From contig NC_058524.1 in assembly GCF_904849725.1 (NCBI RefSeq), positions 353,025,823 to 353,089,822 of the forward strand: a stretch of DNA of 64,000 bases, given 5' to 3'. The first letter of the stretch is position 1. Every line of letters starts with the position of its first letter. Below, piece after piece: positions 46,689 to 56,459 of the stretch. The notes under the pieces were generated by a model. That model was not told where the DNA came from and did not search any database. It worked only from the letters and a program-made list of their open reading frames with translations. The DNA comes from Hordeum vulgare subsp. vulgare (taxonomy: Eukaryota; Streptophyta; Magnoliopsida; Poales; Poaceae). Made by a program: the position numbers and the translations under genes.

Positions 46689-49685
46689 TAACAATTAGCA
46701 GAGACAGAACAATTTGTAGTCTTTAGGTCGGGCATAGATAGCTCTTTGCGAAAGGTACGAAAGTGATACCCATTGATGTTGTATTTGTCAAATGAACAAA
46801 CCTTATAGTCAAAACCATTAGCGACTTGTCTCAGCTCGGTGTCCATAGACTCTGCATCAGCCTACAAGTTTAATACGAAAGAATGGATGCATTAGCCGCA
46901 AATTAGACCAAGAAATCAAATGGGCCCTTAATGGTAATTAGTTACCCTTTGTTTGAACCAAGAGATGAAACCGGGATAGTCGCCTCCATGCTTTGCGAAA
47001 ATCTCATACTCTTCGACGGAATCCTTTTCGATGACCGCTCCATCCGAGAATTCGGCGACGTATCGACTATATCAAATATCCGGGAATAAGAGTAGTTCAA
47101 AGGAATTAGAAGTTGCGGAACAATAATTTACCTAGAACTTACTCGATGTACGGCCGCAATTCTGTTAGGTTGATGAAGATATACAATGAAATGGTCCGCC
47201 ATTCTTCGACATCCAACGATTTCCCTTTCGAAGCACCGGATGGTGCGAGCTTACCTTTGAATAGGCTGAGGTTGGATCGAACTTTTTTGGATCGCCATCA
47301 TTGTACCGAGTCTTCGGGTTATGCAAATGATGATTTTTGGCTTCGTAGTGTGCTGTCATGAAGTTTGCCGCCTCCTCAGTAATGAATGCCTCGACCATCA
47401 ATGCTTCAATTCTACGTTTATTTTTACACTTAGCTCGAAGTGTCTTGTGCATCCTCTCAGTTGAGTAGCACCATCGATTTTGAATGGGCCCCCATTCTTG
47501 CCTCTGTTGGGAGATGCAAAATCAAATGTTGCATTGGATTAAAGAAGCCCGATGGAAAGATCTTTTCTTATTTGCAGATCAACTCCGCTGCCAACTCTTC
47601 CATTTCATCTAGCACGTGAGGTGATAGTTCTTTCGCACAAAGAGAATGGAAGAAATAGCTCAGCTCTGCTAGTACTAGCCATTCATCCTCAGGGATAAAG
47701 CCACGCAACATCACCGGCATTACCCGCTCAATCCATATGTGCCAATCATGACTCTTATGACCAAATATTTTCAATTTCTCAAGACCCGCTCCCCTCTTTA
47801 GATTCGCAGCATACCCATCGGGGAACATCAACCGCATTTTCACCCACAATAGCATTACCCTCATAGCTGGCCTTTCAAGATTGAACCATGCCTTTGGCTT
47901 CGTTATGCTTTGCTTTTCTTTCCGTTGTCGCAAGTTTTGCAACGGTCTATCACATAGAGCCTCAAGGTCGATTCTAGCATTAGGATTATCTTTTGACTTC
48001 CCCTCTATGCGAACATTGTACCGAAAATGGCCTCCGCAATATTTTTCAGTGTGCATCACGTCGATGTTGTGTGGGCAAAGGAGGTCTTTAATGTAAGGCA
48101 GATCCCATAAGCATGACTTGTGAGTCCAGGCGTGTTCCGTATTATACCCTTTGAAGTATCCTGGACGCAAAGGATCAGGCTTGAGAGCGTTTTACTAATC
48201 AAGGGTCTGTTGGCCTGTCAACGCAGCTGGTGCAGTGTTTTTGACAACTCTACCTTCGATGAAATTCTTCTTGTCTTTTCTGAACTGATGGTCAAGATCC
48301 AGGAATTGTCTATGCATGAAGAAGCAAGAAAACTTGCGACCAGCTTGCAGCCAACGGAACTGAAGAGCTGCCTTGCATGTGGTGCGTGGGAACCTTTCAT
48401 GCACACACCAGCCAGCGAATAGCGCAAACGCCGGATAATCATGCGTCGAGTACATGTACCACACATGCATTTTGAAATTTGTTTTGGTAGCCGCGTCGTA
48501 GGTCTTGATCCCATTATCCCAGGCTTCTTGCTACTCATCCTTAAGCGGCTGCATGTACACATTCATATTCTTCCCCGGATAGTAGGGCCCTGGAATTATC
48601 AACGTCAGGAAAATGTTCTTTCTTTTCATAATCTCTCCGGGTGGAAAATTGAGTGGAATGACAAATACATGCCAACAACTATATTGTCCTGCCGTCATAC
48701 CATACACATTGAACCCATCCGTGCTGATGGCAACTCTAGGTTGCCTTGGATCTTCCGATTTATCCTTATGTAATGCATCGAAGTGCCTCCACGAAAAACC
48801 ATCTGAAGTGTGTACCAGCATCTTGTTCCCATCCGCATCTAGTTCGGTTCTTTTGCCCAATTTGTGCCATGTCATCTGTCTGGCCGTCTCTTCGACCATG
48901 AAAAGACGTTGAAGTCTTGGTACGATTGGCAGATACCGAAGAACACTAATGGGGATTTTGGTCTGATTCTTCTCACCCATACCGTTGTCTACCACAATAT
49001 ACCTGGAAGAATTGCAAATGGGGCAATAGTTCAAGGCCGCATACAGCCTAAATAAGGCACATCCATTCTCACACGCATGTATCTTCTCATAGGGCATCTT
49101 AAGTACACGGAGGATTTTCTCTGACTGGTACAGGTTTGCAGGCAGTACATGGCCTTTGGGTAGAAAGCGTCCAAATATCGTCATCATAGTGTCATACCAT
49201 TCTCTGCCTAGGTTGAATTGAGCCTTCAGAGCCATTACTTGCGCGATGGCATCCAGCTGACAAAGCTCAGTCTGCTCGTGGAGAGGACGTTTTGAAGACT
49301 CCAACATTTCATAGAAGGCCTTTGCAGATTCCTCCATCTCATCGTCCGAATCCCGAGCATCATCAAAGTCTTGCACCATGTCTTCAATCCCGGTACCATG
49401 CTCGTCAGTGCGACGAGGAATCACCTTAGCTCTGGCACGTTGGTCAGACTCACCATGAAAAGTCCACACCGTATAATTAGGCATAACACCCCACTTCTGC
49501 AGGTGTTTACCCATTTCAAACTCTGTCTCCTTTTTCCAATTGTCGCAGTTGGGACAGGGGCACCATGTTTTTTGCTGGCCATTTGCAAATGCGGCTCTCA
49601 CAAACCCCCTGGTTTTTATTAACCATTCATGGGTCATGTCTTTCTGACTAGGGTGACGAGTGTACATCCAAGCACGATCACTCAT
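46689..49685 (-). pseudogene. CACTA-A TNP2-type transposase
   Basis: The start is ATG 49685 (MSDRAWMYTRHPSQ). Order: a transposase-associated domain with CPCPNCDNW (residues about 1-75), an acidic linker, the TNP2 domain (about 130-460, with YCPICNSSRY and VAISTDGFNVYG), a DUF4218-like part (48170-47568, WIERVMPVMLRGFIPEDEW), then DUF4216-like fragments (47452-47165 and 46861-46690). The main part is one frame with in-frame stops at 48533-48531 (TAG), near 48197-48192 (TAG TAA) and 47568 (TAA); frameshifts follow near 47498 and 47285. The 3' end is lost by fusion to the second gene at about 46690. TNP2 proteins bind subterminal repeats and cut the element ends. The gene is dead but most domains are readable. 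Confidence 0.88.
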
Positions 49686-49820
49686 GTTGCCTAGCTACCT
49701 ATGGCCGCACAAGAAATAAATATATAATTCATCATCTATATTCATACGCTAATCAAGTTTGTCAGTTTTATTACGTCCATGCAACCTACACGCTAATAGG
49801 TAAAGATAGGTCCTAATCCC

Positions 49821-50038
49821 ACCCGAGTATGTGTAGATTGGGTTCGTTTTCCCATGCTCTGCTCCAGATGCGACGCAGAATTTCGGCAGCACCTCCCCGC
49901 CGTTCTCCTGATACACGTCTCGGCAATAAGCAGAGAGGATGTGTACCCAGAGAACAACAGGGAGGCACTGATGAAATTTTGCATCGGATCCAGAGCACAG
50001 CATACGGGAAAACGAACCCAATCTACACATACTCGGGT
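49821..50038. repeat. 218-bp palindrome upstream of the transposase
   Basis: The outer arms are perfect inverse copies for 33 bases: ACCCGAGTATGTGTAGATTG (from 49821) and CAATCTACACATACTCGGGT (ending 50038). Inward, the arms continue with roughly three quarters matching to a centre near 49928 (GGCAATAAGC). Both strands therefore encode the same chance peptide (GKTNPIYTYSG). It lies about 136 bases before the transposase ATG, in its probable leader. Confidence 0.9.
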
Positions 50039-50370
50039 TGTCCATGGATAATGTTGGACAATTCGAAAGGATGGCGGTTATAAATATGCAAAGAAATGCA
50101 TATTTATATATGTCACCCTTTCGAACGGGAGACGCATACTGGTCACGCATACTCATGATTGAAGAAACCTATAGCTAGCAGGTTTCATCTGCACGAAGAC
50201 CGGGACAGAGCAAATTAAGGGGGTAGGAGGAGAAGTCATTTGTGCTCACCAACAAACGCAGGGGTGAAGCTCGTCCAACGGACGTGGAGGTCGTCGAACA
50301 ACTGCACATTGAAATCCACATGATCAACACAAATATGATGTTTTTATAATTAACATAACTATGTGGGTCA
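50039..50370. other. CACTA-A upstream spacer
   Basis: I see no gene or strong repeat here. It lies in the probable promoter or leader of the minus-strand transposase. No convincing TATA box was chosen. Confidence 0.5.
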
Positions 50371-50665
50371 GTGTCATCGGGGGTCGAGGGTCATTGGCAT
50401 TGGGGGTTGGGGTCTTTTCGGTCAACAAGAGGCCGAAGAGGTGGCGGGGCTCGGGGGTTGGGGGTCAGTGGCGTCGGGGGTCGGGGTAGGGGGTCGAGGG
50501 TGAGTGGCGTCGGGGGTCGGGGGTCGAGGGTCAGTGGCGTCGAGCGTCGGGGGTCGGGGGTCGACGGTCGTGGGTCAGTGGTCGGGGGTCGGGGGTCGAG
50601 GGTCGGGGGTCGGGGGGGTGGGGGTCGAGGGTCAGTGGCGTCAGGCATCAGGGGTCGGGGGTCCT
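50371..50665. repeat. G-rich minisatellite GGGTCGGG
   Basis: Near-continuous repeats of GGGGTCGGGGGTCGAGGGTCA-like text, with G runs of three to seven on the plus strand. ORFs on both strands are low-complexity artefacts. Confidence 0.9.
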
Positions 50666-50985
50666 AATAAACTAAATATCTAATTTAACATAAAAAACTA
50701 AAGAAAAAAAACTATACCTAGCACTAAACTACATATTCTTCTTCTACCTTTTCTACCTTTTCTACCTAATAAACTAACTATCTAATTTAACATAAAAAAA
50801 CAAAAAAACTAAACCTAGCACTAAACTAACTATCTAAGTTTCTTTCTTTTTAGTGCAAATTATTCGGATAAAACCTAAGAACAGTAACCTAATCTTATCT
50901 ACACTACATACATAATTTAGTCTATCAATTAAACAGCAAAAAAAGAAGAAACAGGAACAAAAACAAAAAATAATAGAAAAACACT
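50666..50985. other. AT-rich spacer with a small duplication
   Basis: TAATAAACTAA followed by TATCTAATTTAACATAAAAAA occurs twice (near 50664 and 50767), and CTAGCACTAAACTA also occurs twice. I see no gene. Confidence 0.7.
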
Positions 50986-50993
50986 AACCAGAG

Positions 50994-51415
50994 ATGCGGG
51001 CGCCGGTGTCGCCGGCACAAGGGAGGTGTGGCTGGGGCGACGGGGAGGGAGGTGGGAGGGGGGCGGCGGCTGGGAGGGTGGTGGGAGGGGGCGGGAGGGA
51101 GGTGGGAGGGGGGAGGCGGCCGGGAAGGAGGTGGGAGGGGGGAGGCGGGCGGGAGGGAGGTGGGAGGGGGAGGCTGCCGAGAAGGAGGTGGGAGGGGGGA
51201 GGCGGTCGGGAGGGAAGGTGGGAGGGGCAGCGGCGGCCGGGAGGGAGGTGGTAGGGGGGCGGCGGCCGGGAGGGAGGTGGGAGTTGGGCAGAGGTCGGGA
51301 GGGAGGTGGGAGGGGTCGGCGGCCGGGAGGGCGGCGGCGCGGGTGGCTGGGGAGGGGTGCTACGGCAGCGGCGGGCTGCTGGGAGGGCGGCGGCGAGAGA
51401 GAGAGAGAGAGAGGT
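50994..51415. repeat. G-rich tandem array GGGAGGGAGGTGGGAGGGG
   Basis: A unit of about 35-40 bp, with GGTGGGAGGGGG and GGCGGCCGGGAGGGAGGT, repeats about ten times and ends in an AG dinucleotide run (51392-51412). Long proline-rich (minus) and glycine/arginine-rich (plus) ORFs come from the repeat. Confidence 0.88.
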
Positions 51416-51479
51416 TAGGGGAGGCTGTCGGTGGGAGACGTTAGGGAGGGTCGTGGTGGTGGGGGTGAGCCGTTGGTAG

Positions 51480-51772
51480 CATGTCCCCTTTGCCGTCTGT
51501 AAGGGGAGGGTCGCGGACGGCAAAGGGGCGGGGTGGGGTTTCGGCCATGGGTGGGGATGCTTTGCCGGCCGGCTTTCCTTTGCCGTCCGCATAGGGCTTC
51601 TTTGCAGTCCGCCAGCAGACGGCAAAGAGGTGGTCGGCGACAAATAAACCCTGTGCCATCATCCACCTCTTTGCCGTCAGCCTTGCGCGAGCTGACGGCA
51701 AAGAGCACCTTTGCCATGCGTCAGCAGACAACAAAGGCAAGGCCGACGGCAAAATTATAAATTCCAGTAGTG
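51480..51772 (-). repeat. CACTA-A right subterminal repeats and terminal inverted repeat
   Basis: TTTGCCGTCTG and GACGGCAAAG motifs are dense from 51488. The terminal repeat is 51745-51772, ending CCAGTAGTG and followed by the TAA target duplication. Confidence 0.92.
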
Positions 51773-52948
51773 TAAGGAGTTAATCACGGGATGACGTGCT
51801 ACGAAACGAGTAAAGAGACTTACTGGTAACGAGATTGAACAAGGTATGGGTATATCGACGATCGAATCTCGGGCAAGTTCTATACCGACACACAAAGGGA
51901 ATTGTATACGGGATTGATTGAATCCTTGACATCGTGGTTCATCCGATGAGATCATCGTGGAACATGTGGGAGCCACCATGGGTATCCAGATCCCGCTGAT
52001 GGTTATTGTCCGGAGAGTGTCTCGGTCATGTTTGCATGCCTCCCGAACCCGTAGGGTCTACACACTTAAGGTTCGATGACGCTAGGTTTATAGTGAATTG
52101 CTATACGAGGTTACCGAAGGTTGTTCGGAGTCCCGGATGAGATCCTGGATGTCACGACGAGCTCCGGAATGGTCCGAAGGTAAAGATTAATATATAGGAT
52201 GGATGGGTTTGGACGCCGGAAATGTTTCGGGCGCCACCGGCAAAGTGTCGGGACCACCGAAATGGTTCCAGAGGTCCACCGGGAGGGGCAACCAGCCCCA
52301 AGAGGCTACATGGGCCAAGTGTGAGAGGGAACCAGCCTTGGGTGGGCTGGTGCGCCCCCACACCCAGCCCAAGGTGCCTAGAGAGGGAAAGGGGGAAACC
52401 CTAAGTGAGGTGGGCCTAAGGCCCACCAGGGGTGCGCCAGCCCTTCTCCCCCTCCTCGCCGTAACTCCCTCTCCCATCTAGGTCTGCCGCCCCCTTTAGG
52501 GTGGGAAACCCTAAAGGGGGCTCCACCCTCCCTTCCCCCTATATATACCGGGGTTTTTTGGCATTTGAGAACACAATTTTCCATCTCTCTCGGCGCAGCC
52601 CTGTCTCTCTTGTTCCTCCTCTCCCACGGTGCTTGGCGAAGCCCTGCCAGTAGACCCGCCTCTCCATCGACACCATGTTGTCGTGCTGCCGGTGACCTTC
52701 CCCAACCTCTCCCTCCTCCTTGCTGGATCAAGGTGCAGGAGGTGCCGTGATTCAACACTAGATCGGAATCACACCGCGATGTGAATCGCCGCGAGTACGA
52801 CTCCATCAACCGCGTTCTAGCAACGCTTCCGCTTAGCGATCTTCAAAGGTATGAATATCCACTCACCCCTCTCTCGTTGCTGGTCTCTCCATAGGAAGAT
52901 ATGAATATGGCGTAGGAAAATTCTGAATTTATGCCACGTTACCCAACA
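51773..52948 (+). repeat. Copia 2 5' LTR, second part
   Basis: It continues the LTR after CACTA-A (GGAGTTAATCACGGGATGA) and ends GTTACCCAACA at 52948. TATATATA lies at 52540-52547. Both parts together give about 1.73 kb. Confidence 0.9.
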
Positions 52949-54240
52949 GTGGCTGAGAGCCAGGTTTTCTATGCGTAGATTCCATGCACGAGTAGAACAC
53001 AAAAGGTTGTGGGCACTGATTTGTCAATCTCTTGCTGCTACTAGTCTTATTCTTTTCCGGCGTATTGTGGGATGAAGCGGCCCGGACCGATCTTACACGT
53101 ACGTTTACGTGAGATAGGTTCCACCAGTCGACATGCACACCGTGCATAACGGTGGCTAGAGGGTGTCTGTCTCTCCCACTCTAGTCGGATTGGATTTGAT
53201 GAAAAGTGTCCTTATGAAGGGTAAATAGCTTTGGCATATCATCGTTGTGGTTGTCACGTTGGTAAGAAGGCGTTCTTGCTAGAAACCCAAATCAGCCACG
53301 TAAAACTTGCAACAACAATTATAGGACGTCTAACTTGTTTTTGCAGGGTTTGACATGTGATGTGATATGGCCAAAGTTGTGATGTTACATATGTAATGTA
53401 TGAGATGATCTTGTTATTGTAACAGGATTGACGACTTGCATATCATTGAGTATGACAACCGGCAGGAGCCATAGGAGTTGTCTTAATTTATTGTATGAGA
53501 TGCAACGCCATGTGTTTACTACTTTTACTTCATTGCTAACGGTTAGCTATAGTACTAGTAGTAGTTGGCCTGACGACTTCACAGAGACACGATGATGGAG
53601 ATCATGATGATGGAGATCATGGTGTCACACCGGTGACAGTGATGATCATGCGATGCCCGAAGATGGAGATCGAAAGAGCAAAGATGATAATGTCCATATC
53701 ATGTCACTATATGATTGCATGTGATGTTTATCATGTTTTTCATCTTATTGCTTAGAACGACGGTAGCATAATAAGATGATCCCTCAAAAAAATCGAGAAC
53801 GTATTCCCCTAAGTGTGCACCGTTGCGAAGGATCGTTCTCTCGAAGCACCACGTGATGATCGGGTGTGATAGATTCTAACATTCGCATACAACAGCTATA
53901 AGCCAGATTTACACACGCGAAACACTTAGGTTGACTCGACGAGCTTAGCATGTAAAGACATGACCTAAAATACAAGAGACCGAAAGGTCGAACATGAGTC
54001 GTATGGTTGAATACGATCAGCATGAAGTTGCTCACCATGACGACTAGTCCGTCTCACGTGATGATCGGACACGTGTTAGTCGACATGGATCATGTATCAC
54101 TTAAATGACTAGAGGGATGTCGAGTTAAGTGGGAGTTCATCAGATGAACTTAATTATCATGAACATAGTCAAATAGCTCTTTGCAAATTATGTAACTTGC
54201 GCTATAGCTCTACGGTATTTGATATGTTCCTAGAGAAATC
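52949..54240 (+). other. Copia 2 primer-binding site and leader
   Basis: GTGGCTGAGAGCCAGG directly after the LTR is a mutated tRNA-Met primer site. The leader shares GATGATGGAGATCATG and ACCACGTGATGATCGGGTG with Copia 1. I see no gene. Confidence 0.8.
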
Positions 54241-54699
54241 TTAGTTGAAAGACAGAAGTAGCGATTGTGTGGACTGGGTCCGTTAACTGAGGATTGTCCT
54301 CATTGCTACGCAGAAGGCTTATGTATTTAATGCACCGCTCGGTGTGCTGAACGCCAACCATGGTCTGTAGATGTTGCGAACATCCGACATACTTGTTTTT
54401 GATAATTACATGATAGTTCAGTGCGTGTTGCTTGAACAACTTAGAATTAAGGCATTAAATACGTTTCGAACGTCGCAAGACATACGTGATGATCCGAAAG
54501 ATGAAATTGGGATTTCATGCTCGTGCCCTTGTTAAGAGGTATGAGACCTCCGACGAGATACTTTCTTTGCAAAGTAGAGAAGAGCTCAATCGTAGAGCAT
54601 GTGCTCAGATTATCTGAGTACTACAATCGTTGAATCGAGTGGGAGTTGAACTCCCACATGAGACAATGATAGTTCTCCAAAGTCACTGACACCAAGCTA
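54241..54699 (+). pseudogene. gag: Copia 2 gag fragment
   Basis: Broken frames read LRIVLIATQKAYVFNAPLGV (54280-54345), YMIVQCVLL (54405) and ISCSCPC-type shifted text, equivalent to Copia 1 26600-27060. It is interrupted by CACTA-B at 54700. Confidence 0.8.
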
Positions 54700-55262
54700 C
54701 ACTACAGGAATCAGCTTCTTTGCCGTCTGCCATCATAGACGACAAAGACTAAATCCCGAACGGCAAAGAGAATACCACAGACAGCAAAGAATCTCACGGC
54801 CGGCAAAATTTCTGCGTCAGCCTACGACGGCATAGGACCTTCTTTGCCGTCTGTCCCCCCAAAGCGGACGGCAAAGCTCTTTGCCGTCAGCTTTCCATAG
54901 GAGCAGTCGGCAAAGTGCTCGAGACGACAGCCAACAGGCGTTGCCTCCGTTAGGGGTTAACGGAGGCTTTGTCGTCTGCCTCCCCCTTATTCTTTGCCGT
55001 CTGCCTCCCCCTTATTCTTTGCCATCTGCTCCCCCTTATTCTTTGCTGTCTGCCTCCTCCTCCTCCCCCCCTCCACTCTTTGCCGTCTGCCTCCTCCTCC
55101 CCCCTCCTCTGTGCCCTCTTCTTTGCCGTCTGCCCACCCTGGAGGCAGACGGCTAAGAGCCTATATAGACACCCCAGGATGCATAGCTGGGTGCCATGTG
55201 GCACCTTTGCCATCTGCTAGCTGATGGCACAGGTCTTTGCCATCAGCTGGCAGACGACAAAG
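54700..55262. repeat. CACTA-B left terminus and subterminal repeats
   Basis: CACTACAGGAATCAGC is followed by repeated TTTGCCGTCTGC and GACGGCAAAG motifs, including a local array of CTGCCTCCCCCTTATTCTTTG (54970-55060). ORFs here are repeat artefacts. Confidence 0.88.
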
Positions 55263-55302
55263 AGCCCATATAGTACCTGTTTTTTTGTTTTATATTATTT
55301 CA

Positions 55303-55328
55303 CAGCACACACACACACACACACACAC

Positions 55329-55376
<48 letters not shown>
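55303..55376. repeat. Compound (AC)n(AT)n microsatellite
   Basis: A (CA/AC) run of about 13 units is followed by AG and then an (AT) run of about 24 units, ending near 55374. Confidence 0.95.
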
Positions 55377-55835
55377 CAGCACATTTATATAATTCACCAC
55401 ATATATATGATATATAGTTCACCACACATATACTTGCCAACACATATATATAATTCACCACACATATATGATATACATATAAATCCATGTACATCCCCAT
55501 ATATCGAAAGAACCATCATACAAAGTATTGCACTGTTTATCCATATATACATATACATATAGTTCGACATTGTTCATCAACTCAAATGAAAACTAGATGA
55601 TATACATATAAAGTTCATCCATCGACATTGTTCAACTCCATGAATGCCAGCTTCCATTTATGTAGTATATCCAATCTGCAAAAATGTGAATAAGAAAGTC
55701 AGAAGAAGAACAAAATATGATGTTTCTGAGCTAATTATGTCATTTTTAGCGGAAAACAAGCTAAGAATATAATATTCATGAGCTAACCAAGGTTCTTATG
55801 CCATTTTTAGCTTATTATGGCATTTTGGAGCTAAA
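55377..55835. other. CACTA-B AT-rich spacer
   Basis: Repeats of TATATAATTCACCACACATATATGATATA-type text (55388-55490), then unremarkable AT-rich DNA leading into the array. I see no gene. Confidence 0.6.
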
Positions 55836-56425
55836 TGGGTTAATTATGTCATTGTTGGGGAAATTAAAGCAAGGATAATATGAAAGAGGAGAAGAAATAG
55901 GAGAAGGAGAAGAAGAAGAAATCAAGAAGGAGGAGGAGGAGGAGGAGGAGGAGGAGGAGAAGGACTAGAATGTCCTTGGCCTTCTCCTCCTCCTCCTCCT
56001 CCTCCTCCTCCTTCTCCTTCTTCTCTTCTTCTTCTTCTTCTTCTTTCTTTCTTTTCATTTTTCCTCTTTATTCTCCTCTTCTCCTCTTGTTGGAGCTAAA
56101 TTACCTAATTATGTCTTTTTGGAGCTATATGGGCTAATTATCCCATTTTAGAGGAAAACAAGCTAAGAATATAATATTCATGAGCTAACCAAGGTTCTTA
56201 TGCCATTTTGAGCTTATTATGGCATTTTGGAGCTAAATGGGCTAATTATGTCATTGTTGGGGAAATTAAAGCAAGGATAATATGAAAGAGGAGAAGAAAG
56301 AGGAGGAGGAGGAGAAGAAGAATAAATCAAGAAGAAGGAGGAGAAGGAGGAGAAGGAGGAGGAGGAGAAGGACTAGAAGATCCTTGGCATTCTCCTCCTC
56401 CTCCTCCTCCTCCTTCTTCTCTTCT

Positions 56426-56459
<34 letters not shown>

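Larger units (their letters stand above)
40508..51772 (-). mobile_element. CACTA-A: complete CACTA transposon
   Basis: Perfect 28-bp terminal inverted repeats begin CACTACTGGAATTTATAATT, and perfect TAA target duplications flank the element (40505-40507 and 51773-51775). Length is 11,265 bp. Subterminal TTTGCCGTCTGC-type repeats occur at both ends. From the right end the minus strand carries a TNP2-type transposase and then a second gene. The left third is tandem repeats. Both genes are broken, so it would depend on proteins from another copy. Confidence 0.95.
39954..54699 (+). mobile_element. Copia 2: BARE/WIS/Angela-type element, continues beyond window
   Basis: The 5' LTR starts TGTTGGAAATATGCCC at 39954, is split by CACTA-A and ends CCCAACA at 52948. 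A mutated primer-binding site and part of gag follow up to 54699, where CACTA-B is inserted. The rest of the internal region and the 3' LTR must lie right of the window. The left flank AGTTC (39949-39953) is the expected target duplication; its partner is not visible. Confidence 0.9.

Noticed and set aside
49829..50083. Paired ORFs on both strands sharing the peptide GKTNPIYTYSG
   Set aside because: Shared text is a consequence of the palindrome, not of two related genes.
50984..51643. 219-codon proline-rich minus-strand ORF
   Set aside because: Produced by the G-rich tandem array and subterminal repeats of CACTA-A.
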